From: Styela clava
Taxonomy: Eukaryota; Chordata; Ascidiacea; Stolidobranchia; Styelidae
Reading direction: 5' to 3'
Length of the DNA: 64,000 bases
NCBI RefSeq assembly: GCF_964204865.1
Contig: NC_135256.1
Span: 23,526,703 to 23,590,702 of the forward strand
A program made the translations under genes and the position numbers. The first letter of the stretch is position 1. Every line of letters starts with the position of its first letter. The notes beneath the pieces were generated by a model. The model worked only from the letters and a program-made list of their open reading frames with translations, did no database searches and was not told the origin of the DNA. Positions 38,800 through 47,953 of the stretch are shown piece after piece.

Positions 38800-40835
38800 A
38801 TGGGAAAATTGACTGCTGGATCTTTCCTGTTTAGAACGGGGGACATATTGTTTCATCCGTCTGCCGTCGCTTCAAAACTTTTCTCAACAAAAATTAACGT
38901 TAGGTCATTAGTAGAATGTAAAGTTGTAGCTATCAAACCGTTTTGGAAACTCACAACAAAGCTCTCAAATGTCAACTACAACATTGACACGAATTTGTCA
39001 GACAGAATAAAAATTACACATGACGAAAATCCCTCAAATAATCGGAGTAAGTATAATATTGAAATTGGAGAATGTTTTTGAGCTTTCAAATGTAGATACT
39101 TGACTTAAGTAGCACTTGATCTTTCTATATCGTTGTTATCCTGTTAAGAATGCCTTGTTAAGAATGGAGAGTTGATGATTCAGGTACACATATTTCGAGA
39201 GTGAGGAAGACGATAAGATGGCTTAATCATATGGGGGACTACGGCCTTTTTTGTTTCATAAGCATGGACTTGATGGTGTAGGAAGTCATAATGAACCAGT
39301 GGTTACATCTGTACATAAACCACGTATCCTTTTGCACATAATAAAATCTCATGATCCGAGGTATGATGTTCCCCCCGCAATGGCGATGAAAGCGAACTTT
39401 GAAAACAGCATTTAAAACATGAGCTCTTTACTTTTTAATATCATTATCGTATTTTTTCAACATTTTTAAACAGGCAGGGTTGAATCACTAGACATAATAG
39501 AAGATGATGTGACAGAATCTTTGATTATTAGTGCAACCGGTCATAAAAATGAACAAACTTTGAACATTTCTGTACCGCTTCGAGTAGGTATGCATTATTT
39601 TTTAAAAAATCCTCTTGTTTAAAAAATATTATTCTAGATTTTGATGTAATTTTCAGATCTGAAGGTTCTTGCAGAAGGATGTGCAACGGGTAGCTTATCA
39701 AATATGGAAAACAGTGCTCTAATTGTCAAAGCAGAACAACATAATATAAAACTCATGAATATTAAGGTTAGTTGAGCATATTTATCTTTATGGTATTAAA
39801 TTTCTGCAATGTTAATTTGGTGGATATCCTGCAATTTTCAGAGCAATGTAGTTACTGTAGAATCCAATGAGCATATCTCATGTTGCAATTCAATCAGAGG
39901 CGATATTAGTCTAAAGAGTGAAAGTGGAAATATAACAGCCAACAAACTCCAAGGAAACACAATCTCATTGTCAACCAGTGAAGGATTAATTTCTGTGGGA
40001 GATCTGTATGCAAAAGATTTGTCTCTGGTTGCAGATGATGGCAGTATTAGGTACTCAGTTTAATTGTACAAACATCATTTTTAGGATGAGTTAATCCAAT
40101 GTCCCAGCCGGGAAGAAAATATTGCTTATTTAATATTTATAATAAACTATTCAAACTTAATTGTGTTTCCAGGATTACAAGTATCCATGGCGATGCTGAA
40201 CTGCAAGCAAAAGGTGATATATCTGCAGGAACAGCTGAAGGGAAGTTTAATGCATGGTCAGAGGATGGCAATGTTCAGGTCTTTCTAACTGATAAAGTCG
40301 AATCAGCAGACATTGTTACAAACACAGGTATATTTATTGCAATATATCCGAACATATTTATAATTGCTCTGTAAAAAATCCTCTTGCAAATGGCTTCTTC
40401 TAACATCTGATCTAGTCAACTTGGTACTACAATCAATACGATAATTATTGTCATTATTAGCGAACTGTTTTATTTGTTAATTCTAGGCAACATCTCTCTA
40501 GCAATGTCTGAGAAACTAGGGTGCCAAATTGACGTTGAAGCTCAAGAGATCGATGACACTGCAACAGCATCTATGTTCAAAGATGTACACAGACAACATC
40601 GAGGTCCATGCTCAAGATACAGGGGTATAATATTTTTTATTTTATGAGAACCTTGAAAAGTCAAGCCAGGTTCTTCATTCACATTTGTATTTGAAAAATT
40701 TTCACTATTCTCATTTCAGCTGAAGTCAATGGAGGTGGACCACGAATAAGTGTAAAAGCCCTTGGAGGAATGGTCAAGTTGAGCACATCATCATGGCTAG
40801 AAGCAGTTTCTTTATTCAATGCGAAAAATCAATGA
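38800..40835 (+). CDS. FAM185A: FAM185A-like protein, 7 coding exons
   Basis: Conserved animal protein of unknown function with beta-strand repeats of the DUF4097/adhesin-like type. I read exons 38800-39046, 39474-39587, 39657-39766, 39842-40050, 40173-40327, 40487-40624 and 40720-40835. All have GT/AG borders and compatible phases, giving 362 codons. Repeat-like segments include ISLKSESGNITANKLQG, ISLSTSEGLISVGDLYAKDL, LVADDGSIRITSIHGDAEL and RISVKALGGMVKL. The frame of exon 6 is doubtful near its 3' end. The frame that joins the last exon gives KDVHRQHRGPCSRYR, while the +1 frame gives the more family-like YTDNIEVHAQDT. The stop codon lies 2 nt from the LAMTOR5 stop on the other strand. I chose the start ATG at 38800 because it opens the longest exon-1 frame; a mitochondrial presequence is possible but not clear. 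The assignment rests on pattern, not alignment. Confidence 0.65.
39200..39390 (-). repeat. Old SINE-A copy in intron 1 of FAM185A
   Basis: Diverged reverse SINE-A blocks: GGGGGACTACGGCCTTTTTT, AAGCATGGACTTGATGGTG, AGGAAGTCATAATGAACCAG, TGGTTACATCTGTACATAAA and TTTTGCACATAA. It accounts for much of the 427-bp first intron. Confidence 0.6.
40811..40816 (-). promoter_or_regulatory. LAMTOR5: LAMTOR5 poly(A) signal inside the FAM185A last exon
   Basis: TTTATT on the plus strand reads AATAAA on the minus strand, 21 nt past the LAMTOR5 stop codon and within FAM185A coding sequence (codons for SLFNAKN). Confidence 0.65.
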
Positions 40836-40837
40836 CA

Positions 40838-41205
40838 TCAAGACTGCAAAGCAGTTGAAGTGAGAATAACACCGGTACAAACATCATCTGATTGTTTAAT
40901 TGTCATTGATCTATATTTTCCATCGTTTGTCTCCAATACAATCACAGGTACACTCTGCAAAACATAATTTCTTTTAAGTTGAGTCTGCAGAGAAAACTTC
41001 AAAACTAAGTGGCATTGATATTCACCTGCGGCTTTTTTGCAAGTCTTTTCGCCTCATTACATAGGGCTGATACCTGCCCTGCTTGGCTAGATCTGCCCTC
41101 TCCTCGCACCCCTGTGCATAAACCTTTTGTATCCGCCATTACTACCCCAACGACATTTGGTCGGTCCATGATTAGATCCAATTGATCTTCTGTACTGGTC
41201 TCCAT
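40838..41205 (-). CDS. LAMTOR5: Ragulator complex subunit LAMTOR5 (HBXIP), 2 exons
   Basis: Small roadblock-fold subunit of the Ragulator complex on lysosomes, which anchors Rag GTPases for mTORC1 activation. Exon 1 (41205-41026, 60 codons) begins METSTEDQLDLIMDRPNVVG. It contains the family pattern VGVVMADTKGLCTGVRGEG and ends at CAG|GTGAAT. Exon 2 (40954-40838) follows TTTTGCAG, is in phase, and gives SVPVIVLETNDGKYRSMTIK and on to TALQS before the TGA. The total is 98 aa (human about 91). The 71-bp intron is the only one. It is third in a minus-strand series after NAGK and UXT and converges with FAM185A. Confidence 0.88.
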
Positions 41206-41524
41206 TGCAGTTTAAAAGTAGAAATAGCAGACTAAGTTATAAAACTAAAAATCTGAGAATAAGAAGAAAAGGTTGAACCTATTCATGGCCATAACCATGG
41301 AGAAATTCTGACTAGTGACTGCTTTTATATTAAATTTCAGAACCATGCAGTATAGTAAAATTGTCAATCACTACTGGGCATAGTCCACAGCATGAATTTG
41401 TCAAAATAAAATGCTTAGTTTTAGGGTTTTTCTTTCAGTGGAAAGCTGACTTTTATTCAATTAACTTCCTTCAACATCTTGAGCGGTTTCACCAGCCAAT
41501 ATGCCATCTTGATTTCCAGGAGCT

Positions 41525-42328
41525 TCATGACAACCCTTGTAGCTCTCTCAAGCCTTCAAGTACAAGTCGAATTTGTGCTCTGACATGAGCCATGTCTTTT
41601 GAAAAATTTTCAGCTTGTTTGTTTAGTATTTCCACCCTTTTGTCAATAAATTCCAAAGCCTCCTTGTATGTATACTCCACATAAAACCCATAGCCGACAC
41701 ACACAAATACTTTTGATGGATCATCGCTGAAAAACAATACGCAGCTAAAAGAAGAGATTTTTCTTAAATTGACACATTAGTAGATTTACAAGATCTCTAA
41801 ACATAATCTGTGAACCACTTATTTCTGTGGTAAATCAATACTGCCATAATTGAGTTGGTGTAGCCCGCATTAGAAATCTAAATGAATAGGCTACATATAC
41901 TTACACAACAGCTTGAGCGAAAAAATTACATCCGATATCTACTTGCGTCTTCAAAGGTTGGTTGTTTTTGTTAGCCTTACATTCTTCAAGTTTCTGTAAA
42001 GTGGTTTGTAGTTGCAAATATTCTGAAATTTCGCCATAAACTTTATCCCTCAAATCATTTAGATTTCTGAATTCAACAAGAGAATGTGTTTCATATTTGA
42101 AGTTATATGCAGTGAATGATGCACAGAAATTGTAGGTTGACCATTGCATGTGAAACATAGACAAGTTATTAGCAATGAGGAGCTGACATGTTTGCGACAT
42201 TTGCGTCGTTTGGGTAATACCAATAATAGCTTTGAAGAATTTAATACTTACTTTAGATCACCCCTTAAAGTTTCGTTTACGAAATGTTCATATTTCAACA
42301 CTTTGTCATCAATATTAGCTTTGTCCAT
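41525..42328 (-). CDS. UXT: UXT, prefoldin-like subunit, 3 exons
   Basis: Alpha-type prefoldin-like protein that works with URI in the R2TP/prefoldin-like (PAQosome) chaperone complex and in transcription. Exons: 42328-42252 (MDKANIDDKVLKYEHFVNET), 42066-41905 (NLNDLRDKVYGEISEYLQLQ ... QVDIGCNFFAQAVV) and 41726-41525 (DDPSKVFVCVGYGFYVEYTY ... LEGLRELQGLS). Donors and acceptors are canonical and phases close at both junctions, giving 146 aa (human 157). Two coiled-coil helices frame the central beta hairpin, as in the family. An AATAAA signal lies at 41457-41452 on the minus strand. It lies between NAGK (301 bp upstream) and LAMTOR5 (319 bp downstream). Confidence 0.93.
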
Positions 42329-42629
42329 CTGATTTATACATTAATTTTAAAACAAATTCTGAGAAAAATTAAAAACACAATTATGTAATTAATTGCAAAT
42401 ATATGAAATTCTTAATGTCAACATTACAGAATCTAACTATTAACCACTGATTCAAATGTTTGAATAGAAAAGTATTTTATTTAAAAAATCACTTTTAGCA
42501 CTCACTAAATCTCGATTTTACATTTATTCAAAAAAAAAAGATTTGGGTGATAAATTGCACATGATGAAAGATTGCTATAAATTGACCATGAAATCAGTTC
42601 ATGAATAATTTGACAGTTGCTTGCAATGA

Positions 42630-43634
42630 TCATAGTGCTTGTTTATGAAGCAATGTAGAATTGTTCGTTAAATCCATTTCAATGACTTCCGCACAATCCT
42701 TAGAGCCAAGTAAAGCTGCTCCAATAGCACTTGACTTTGCTGGACGAAGAAGTGTAATTGCTGAAATCTTCCTCTTCGACTCATGCTTGAGACATGACAC
42801 AAATGAATCTTTTAAGAGAGGCCAACTTTTCCACACAGAACCCACACATATTATTTGCAAACCATCATGGCTCTCTAACAAATCATTAGAAACCGCTGGC
42901 AGTACTGCTAAAATATGTTTTGCTTGATCACGGCCAGCTTCAGCAAACACCAATTTACATAGTGAATCATCACCATTTGTAGCGGCTTCTGCTAGCAATT
43001 TAGTAAAGCCCGCAAAGAATGTCTTGCTTGCATTCGTGTAGAAATGATCCAACATTCCATCATTGTCGATCACTTTAAAATACTCATGCATGAGCTTGCG
43101 CACGGCATCTGTTTTAGCAGGAGACTGATTTAAATTATCATCATCATCAAACAAATATTTAATTGCACGATGAGATATCCACCATGCACCACCTTCATCC
43201 CCCATAAACGGCCCCCATCCTCCACATCTTGTAACCTTTCCATCTTCGCTTCCATAAATACAATTTGACCCAGTACCAGCAATGAGTACAATTCCACCTC
43301 CTTTGCAAACAGTTGCCAGTGACCCAAGAGTGTCATTATGTATAACAATGCTATTGGAAAGCTTTGGATATTTTTCATTAAATTTATTTACCATAGACTC
43401 TTGTGCCCCACTGAGACATAGTCCAAGAGTTTTCAAGCACTGCTCGGCTGGTATTCCAGCTTTCTTTTTTGCCTCTTCTACAATGGAGTTTATTGTGTCA
43501 GTTGCTTCATCCAACCCGACTTGATAAGCATTGGAACATCCACCATAAGCCCAGGCCAACTCTTCTCCCCTTTCATTCAAAATTACTGCACTTGTCTGGG
43601 TACCCCCACCCTCTACTCCTCCATAAAAACTCAT
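42630..43634 (-). CDS. NAGK: N-acetyl-D-glucosamine kinase
   Basis: Cytosolic kinase that converts GlcNAc and ATP to GlcNAc-6-phosphate in amino-sugar salvage. The 334 aa (human 344) belong to the ASKHA/BcrAD-BadFG fold. The N-terminal phosphate loop is YGGVEGGGTQTSAV. The substrate Asp region is VIHNDTLGS. The second loop GIVLIAGTGSNC lies near residues 114-125, then GGWGPFMGDEGGAWWI near 137-152, and ICVGSVWKSWPLLKDSF near 262-278. The coding sequence is a single exon. The start MSFYGG is right at the loop. TTTACAG, 17 nt upstream, could be a 3' splice or trans-splice site. AATAAA on the minus strand lies at 42528-42523. A 23-bp tandem duplication sits just upstream. Confidence 0.97.
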   Translation of the reverse strand: MSFYGGVEGGGTQTSAVILNERGEELAWAYGGCSNAYQVGLDEATDTINSIVEEAKKKAGIPAEQCLKTLGLCLSGAQESMVNKFNEKYPKLSNSIVIHNDTLGSLATVCKGGGIVLIAGTGSNCIYGSEDGKVTRCGGWGPFMGDEGGAWWISHRAIKYLFDDDDNLNQSPAKTDAVRKLMHEYFKVIDNDGMLDHFYTNASKTFFAGFTKLLAEAATNGDDSLCKLVFAEAGRDQAKHILAVLPAVSNDLLESHDGLQIICVGSVWKSWPLLKDSFVSCLKHESKRKISAITLLRPAKSSAIGAALLGSKDCAEVIEMDLTNNSTLLHKQAL

Positions 43635-43653
43635 TTTCTCGGCCTGCTGTAAA

Positions 43654-43699
43654 GCTTTTTACGAAAGTAAGTAGATGCTTTTTACGAAAGTAAGTAGAT
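43654..43699. repeat. Perfect 23-bp tandem duplication upstream of NAGK
   Basis: Two exact copies of a 23-nt unit starting GCTTTTTACGAAAGTAAG (43654-43676 and 43677-43699), 20 nt upstream of the NAGK start codon on the minus strand. It may lie in the promoter or 5' UTR. Confidence 0.9.
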
Positions 43700-43884
43700 G
43701 TAGGTATTATAGGATGCACTATTACAGGATCTGTAACTTGAATATCAGAAGTGTTTAAACCCCTGAACTCGTAAGCTGATGCAAATACTGAAAAGAATTG
43801 GATATAAGCGAAAGCATCATACGTCACCCATGCGATTGTCCTATACAAATTAAAGTTGGGCAGCTAGGCATTGATAGAAGGAAT

Positions 43885-44185
43885 CACTTATAAGTGGTTC
43901 ATTGAATGATCATGCGAAGCGCTAGGAATAGCTCGTCACTGTACCCCTGGATTTGTTTGACTTCTGTGGGGGATAATTATGTGCAAGAAGATGGCCAGAC
44001 TTCGTGCCCCCTCACTTGTGATCACCCTTTGCAGATCCGCATCCTGTGTGGATAATCATCTACAAAAGGATTGCTGGACATCTCGCTCGTGTGGTGGTCG
44101 ATTATGATTTCCTTTACCATCAATCTCATGCATCTGAAACAAATAACTGGCTAACTAATTGACTGGTAGCAGGTCTAGATAGAGA
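43885..44185 (+). repeat. Diverged SINE-A copies
   Basis: Traces of the SINE head (GTGGTTCATTGAATGATCAT, GCGCTAGGAATAGCTCGTCA) and body (ATTATGTGCAAGAAGATGGC, AGGATTGCTGGACATCTCG, ATTTCCTTTACCATCAATCT, GAAACAAATAACTGGC) are present. The CAAGAAGATGGCC and CAAAAGGATTGCTGG motifs suggest two overlapping old copies. Confidence 0.5.
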
Positions 44186-44879
44186 GCTTTTATTTCCACA
44201 AAACAATGTTTCAAATAAAAAAGAACAGACAATATTACAGATTTTTATCTGAATGCAGTGCAGTGGATAATTTAAACATTGAGTTGTGATGGTCAGTATG
44301 CAAGACCTTTGCAGGCCCGAAGGCTCCCGACCATTTTCTTCACTGTGATTAAGCTTTAATAATGGATTCATTGGATTGTAACAATATTAAATTTAAAAAA
44401 AAATAGACAGAAAATGAGTTTATTTTTTTTTCTATGATTCAACACTATATAATCATGTTTATTGTGGAGTTCAGAGGACATGTGTAAAATTATACTACAC
44501 TGTGATCTGGTACAATACTATTCACTTCCTCAGATACCGTCTCGATATATAAAAAAAATAGGAATAAACAATCACAGATTCAATCATTAAACAAAACTAG
44601 AACTATATTACATCAATAATAATGTAAGACATATTAATGGTATAGAAGCGTATACTGATAAGTTTAAACTCTGATATACAATCAGAAGTTGAAAATGTAA
44701 CATCACATAAATAATAAAACATGTTTCACTTATCAAATATATTATTATTAATGGATGAGAAGGCAATTATTCTGAGTATTTTGTGAGCAAGAGCTTTTTC
44801 ATTTTCTTAGAAAACAATGGAGAGGAATTTTTTTCTTCAAAATATTTATTTTGAAATGTTTTGTTGTTTCATTAACTTT
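44186..44879. other. AT-rich spacer, nothing recognised
   Basis: No gene seen. Part may be the extended 3' UTR of the LINE fragment that follows. Confidence 0.35.
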
Positions 44880-45310
44880 ATAAGCTATTAACCTGAATCA
44901 ACAAGCGTTGTAGGTGTCGCTGCCTGAAGACCTCTTGAGGTCCCTCGCGACTCCTGTCACACAATTCAAGTTAGTTTCCACTTGTATTTGTAATAATTTT
45001 TCATATATTGTACCATGTTTAAATTGTGTTGACGAATGAATGAGGATTGATTGATTTTATTTCAAATGAGACATAACCCCAAACCTGGACACCATTGTAT
45101 TTTAAGGATTTTTTCTCAATACCAGTTAAAACCTGAGGTAGAAAATAAGACCTGGTTTTCTTCGATCTAGTACCATATTTATGTACATCTTTTAGATTTG
45201 TAAAATATTCCCCAAAAGCAGGGGGAAGAAAACCATTTTCATGGCGATGCATAAATTTTGCTATTTCCAAAGTATGCATACCTGACAGCTGTAGAAATGC
45301 ATGCTCACAA
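44880..45310 (-). pseudogene. LINE 3' fragment (C terminus of RT protein and 3' UTR)
   Basis: The minus-strand frame reads HAFLQLSGMHTLEIAKFMHR, HENGFLPPAFGEYFTNLK and KKSLKYNGVQVWG. This parallels the C-terminal region of the 21-kb LINE (LQLKELYISEVGKFMYRYEN, VLLPEYFQNFF, KKSLKLEGINVWQ) but is a different family. The 3' UTR has a hairpin-prone GAGTCGCGAGGGACCTCAAG ... AGCGACACC segment. That segment recurs at about 56880-56945 and 61125-61180. Confidence 0.7.
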
Positions 45311-45311
45311 G

Positions 45312-45585
45312 AGGCCATGGTTCGCCATATAATTACAGGAAGTCCTCGACTGACGACGTTGTTCCGTTCTCGAGAAGCGGTGTAATTTATGATGTAAATG
45401 ACGAGGACCAATGAGCCCAAAGCACTGATTTTCTTGATCTCAATGATCCAGTTTAAGGGCTTAGATATTACAGTACAGTATTACCTTTTATATTTTCATG
45501 AAGTGCGTTCGTAACCTTGAAACAGCGTTAGTCTAAACCCGAGGACTTCCTGTAAGTCGTTTTATCCTCTTTTCTCTGCCATGAG
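45312..45585 (+). repeat. SINE-A fragment split by a mariner-like MITE
   Basis: GAGGCCATGGTTCGCCATAT ends at the insertion. The SINE resumes at 45553 with AAGTCGTTTTATCCTCTTTT, equivalent to AAGGCGTCTTATCGGCTTTC in the full copy. Confidence 0.6.
45336..45552. mobile_element. Mariner/Tc1-like MITE
   Basis: A 217-bp element with perfect 12-bp ends CAGGAAGTCCTC / GAGGACTTCCTG, flanked by TA on both sides (45334-45335, 45553-45554). It has no transposase. Dinucleotide TA duplication and short ends fit the Tc1/mariner group. Confidence 0.65.
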
Positions 45586-46160
45586 AGTTGAGGGCCATAA
45601 AGCAAGGATGCTGCACGAACCGTCCAAGCCAGACACTAAAACATTGGAAGAATATTTTTACGCAAAATGATCAGACTAGGAATTTAATTGTAAGTGCCAA
45701 ATCGCGAAAACATTTTTGAAAAAGTTCAAAATTTTTGCAATGACTGCTGTACTGGTACTAGAATATGATGTAGCCTATGTAATGTTATGCGTGTTTAAAT
45801 GTAAACAGTAAATGAAACAGTACCGGTATCTGCATAATAATTAAACAGTGTAAAGGAGACGGACCGGTACATGTTCAAGATCTTACTGGACTAAGACACA
45901 GATGTGCGACATGCCGACCGCGACCGGTGTCTGTCCATAACCAGACACGGTGCCTGAATCGAAACCAGTATCGTAACTTCCAGACTTCTCAGGCGGTCAG
46001 TCTTAGTCCTGTTAGGCGTGGACACCTTACTGCCTTGTACTTGCAGCATTAGAAAACCACGGCATCCAGCAGGCAAATCCATACCCAACGACTTGTTCTA
46101 GCTAGACAAACATCGCCGGCTGAAAGTCTCGTGACTTTTGGCAATCAAGTTAGCCTGCAA

Positions 46161-46517
46161 CAGGCCTGCACAACATACCCGGCCCGCGAAACCTTTTATT
46201 GGGGCCCTTGAAATGGTTTCAGGGGATACCGGTATTATTAGGGCTAAAGAAATTGGCTTTTTAGCAATATATGTTTGTGTATTTGTATTGTAATGTGAGT
46301 GTCTGATACAATTGTGTGTATGTGCGTAAAACGAGAATCTACGGCGCGTGCGTGTTTGACCAAGAACTCTCGATTAGTCCAACAACTGGTGGTTAGACAA
46401 GCATTTTCGCTTTCAGTTTATTTGACAGCAGTTAGTTTGTTGTGTATAGGCCGCGAGCCGAGGCCCTGAAAAACGCCTAGAAAGTGAGTTTCGTAGCGCA
46501 CATCAGGTAACTACCTG
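46161..46517. mobile_element. Left end of a hAT-like element beside the LTR retrotransposon
   Basis: CAGGCCTGCACAACATACCC and GGCCCGCGAAACC match the left end of the 6.8-kb hAT relic. The following 300 bp show no frame. The last 60 bp (GTGAGTTTCGTAGCGCACAT ... GGTAACT) recur at about 56490-56525, on the far side of the LTR retrotransposon. Confidence 0.55.
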
Positions 46518-46843
46518 CGCCAGATTGGTACTGTAATGATTATTATGCTGTTTTCTGTTATTGTTGTGCGCACGTTCTTGATTACGTGATCTGTAGTTGT
46601 GTAAATTTGTTTACGACAATACATTCGAGTCTCGGCTTCTGTTGGAGCAATGACATTAAACAACATGATAGGCAACTCTGACGTCACTCCATAAGACTAC
46701 AGGCGAAAGATTGTATTTCATGATACGCTCCAATGCACATATTTCTCGTCGCCTTTCGCGACCGTTTTCTGCTCGCTTTTGCTACTCGGCGTCTTCTTTA
46801 CGTGTAGTACCTGCCTTTTTGCGCCTGTAACGAAAGAAAATAA

Positions 46844-47011
46844 TCTCTAAATCTAAGAAGTTTCGCTCACTTGGAAAGCTGGAATGGCAGACAAGCTGTG
46901 AAGAGTAATTCTGGACATCATAGACGTTTTTTTATCAGAGAAGATTACAAACGCGATAGCGTAAAGATTTGTGTGGAACATTTTGCAGATAATGACAAAG
47001 TTCAAAGTTAG
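46844..47011 (+). pseudogene. THAP-domain relic of the P-element transposase
   Basis: A 55-codon open stretch between stops contains SWNGRQAVKSNSGHHRRF, then FIREDYKRDSVKICVEHFAD. The Trp, the C-x2-H (CVEHF) and the spacing match the second half of a THAP zinc finger, the DNA-binding domain of P transposases. The first C-x2-4-C pair would lie upstream, where a stop (TAA at 46841) breaks the frame. Copy 1 carries the same block antisense at about 34600-34760. Confidence 0.6.
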
Positions 47012-47953
47012 TAATTTTAATGTTTGCGCTTAAACATTGAAATTTCATTTAAAGAGGGTGTCATACAAAACAGCAAAACTGTTTTTACTTCTATTGACGG
47101 TGCTGTGGTACATTTCCATAACACAAAGTTCGCACCTATCGAACTTGCTTTAGTAGGTGAATTCATTAGACATATTACATATTCAGTTAATCGTAGGTAA
47201 CATTGCTGGTACATAATGCCTCGTAGATAGGTTTGTGTCTAAATTTAGGAATTCAGCTCATAGCCCACTAATTAATATTATATTCCATGCAGGAGGTTGC
47301 AGGGCTGAATTCAACTTGCAGCCTTACCGATCACCTGACGATGCTCATTTAGTTTGGCTCGAGAAAGTCTTCTTGAAAGACTTGTGTGAATGGGAACTAC
47401 CTATATGTTTTGCCTTCCTCCGATTTTAGGAGACAAATTTATTCTGAGGGATTTCGCATATAATTCTCATTGATTGTTGGCTGTTTATAAATCCTATTAA
47501 TTGTGAATTCTGATTATAACAAAGAGTTAAAAATATTTTTACGTAATTTACTGGCACCTTTTTGTGTCAATACTCCAAGCTGAGGTAATAAACAAGACAA
47601 AACATTTATGTCATCTGGAAGCAAAATATGCACACTAATTAAATGTTTGACACATTGAGATAATACACCATGACAGAAAATACAAGTTAAAGATATATAT
47701 GACCATCACATGGTAATTAAAAAAAAACTAATAGGGGCTGTGGAGTATGAAAAGTTCAAGACGAAGAAAAGAACAAAAATTCATAGCTCATGAACTCTCG
47801 ATTTTGCCTCCATTGCTTTGTGAAGGCCAATATATTTCGAGTGGCTGAATTGGTTTACCTTTATGATAGCAACGATTTTGTATCTAATATAGCGAGATCT
47901 TTTTCAATTTAATTGAAGTGATATTATTTCCCAAAGCAATGTCTAGAATAGAT

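Noticed and set aside
43130-43693. Other frames overlapping NAGK on both strands
   Set aside because: Shadows of the NAGK coding sequence.
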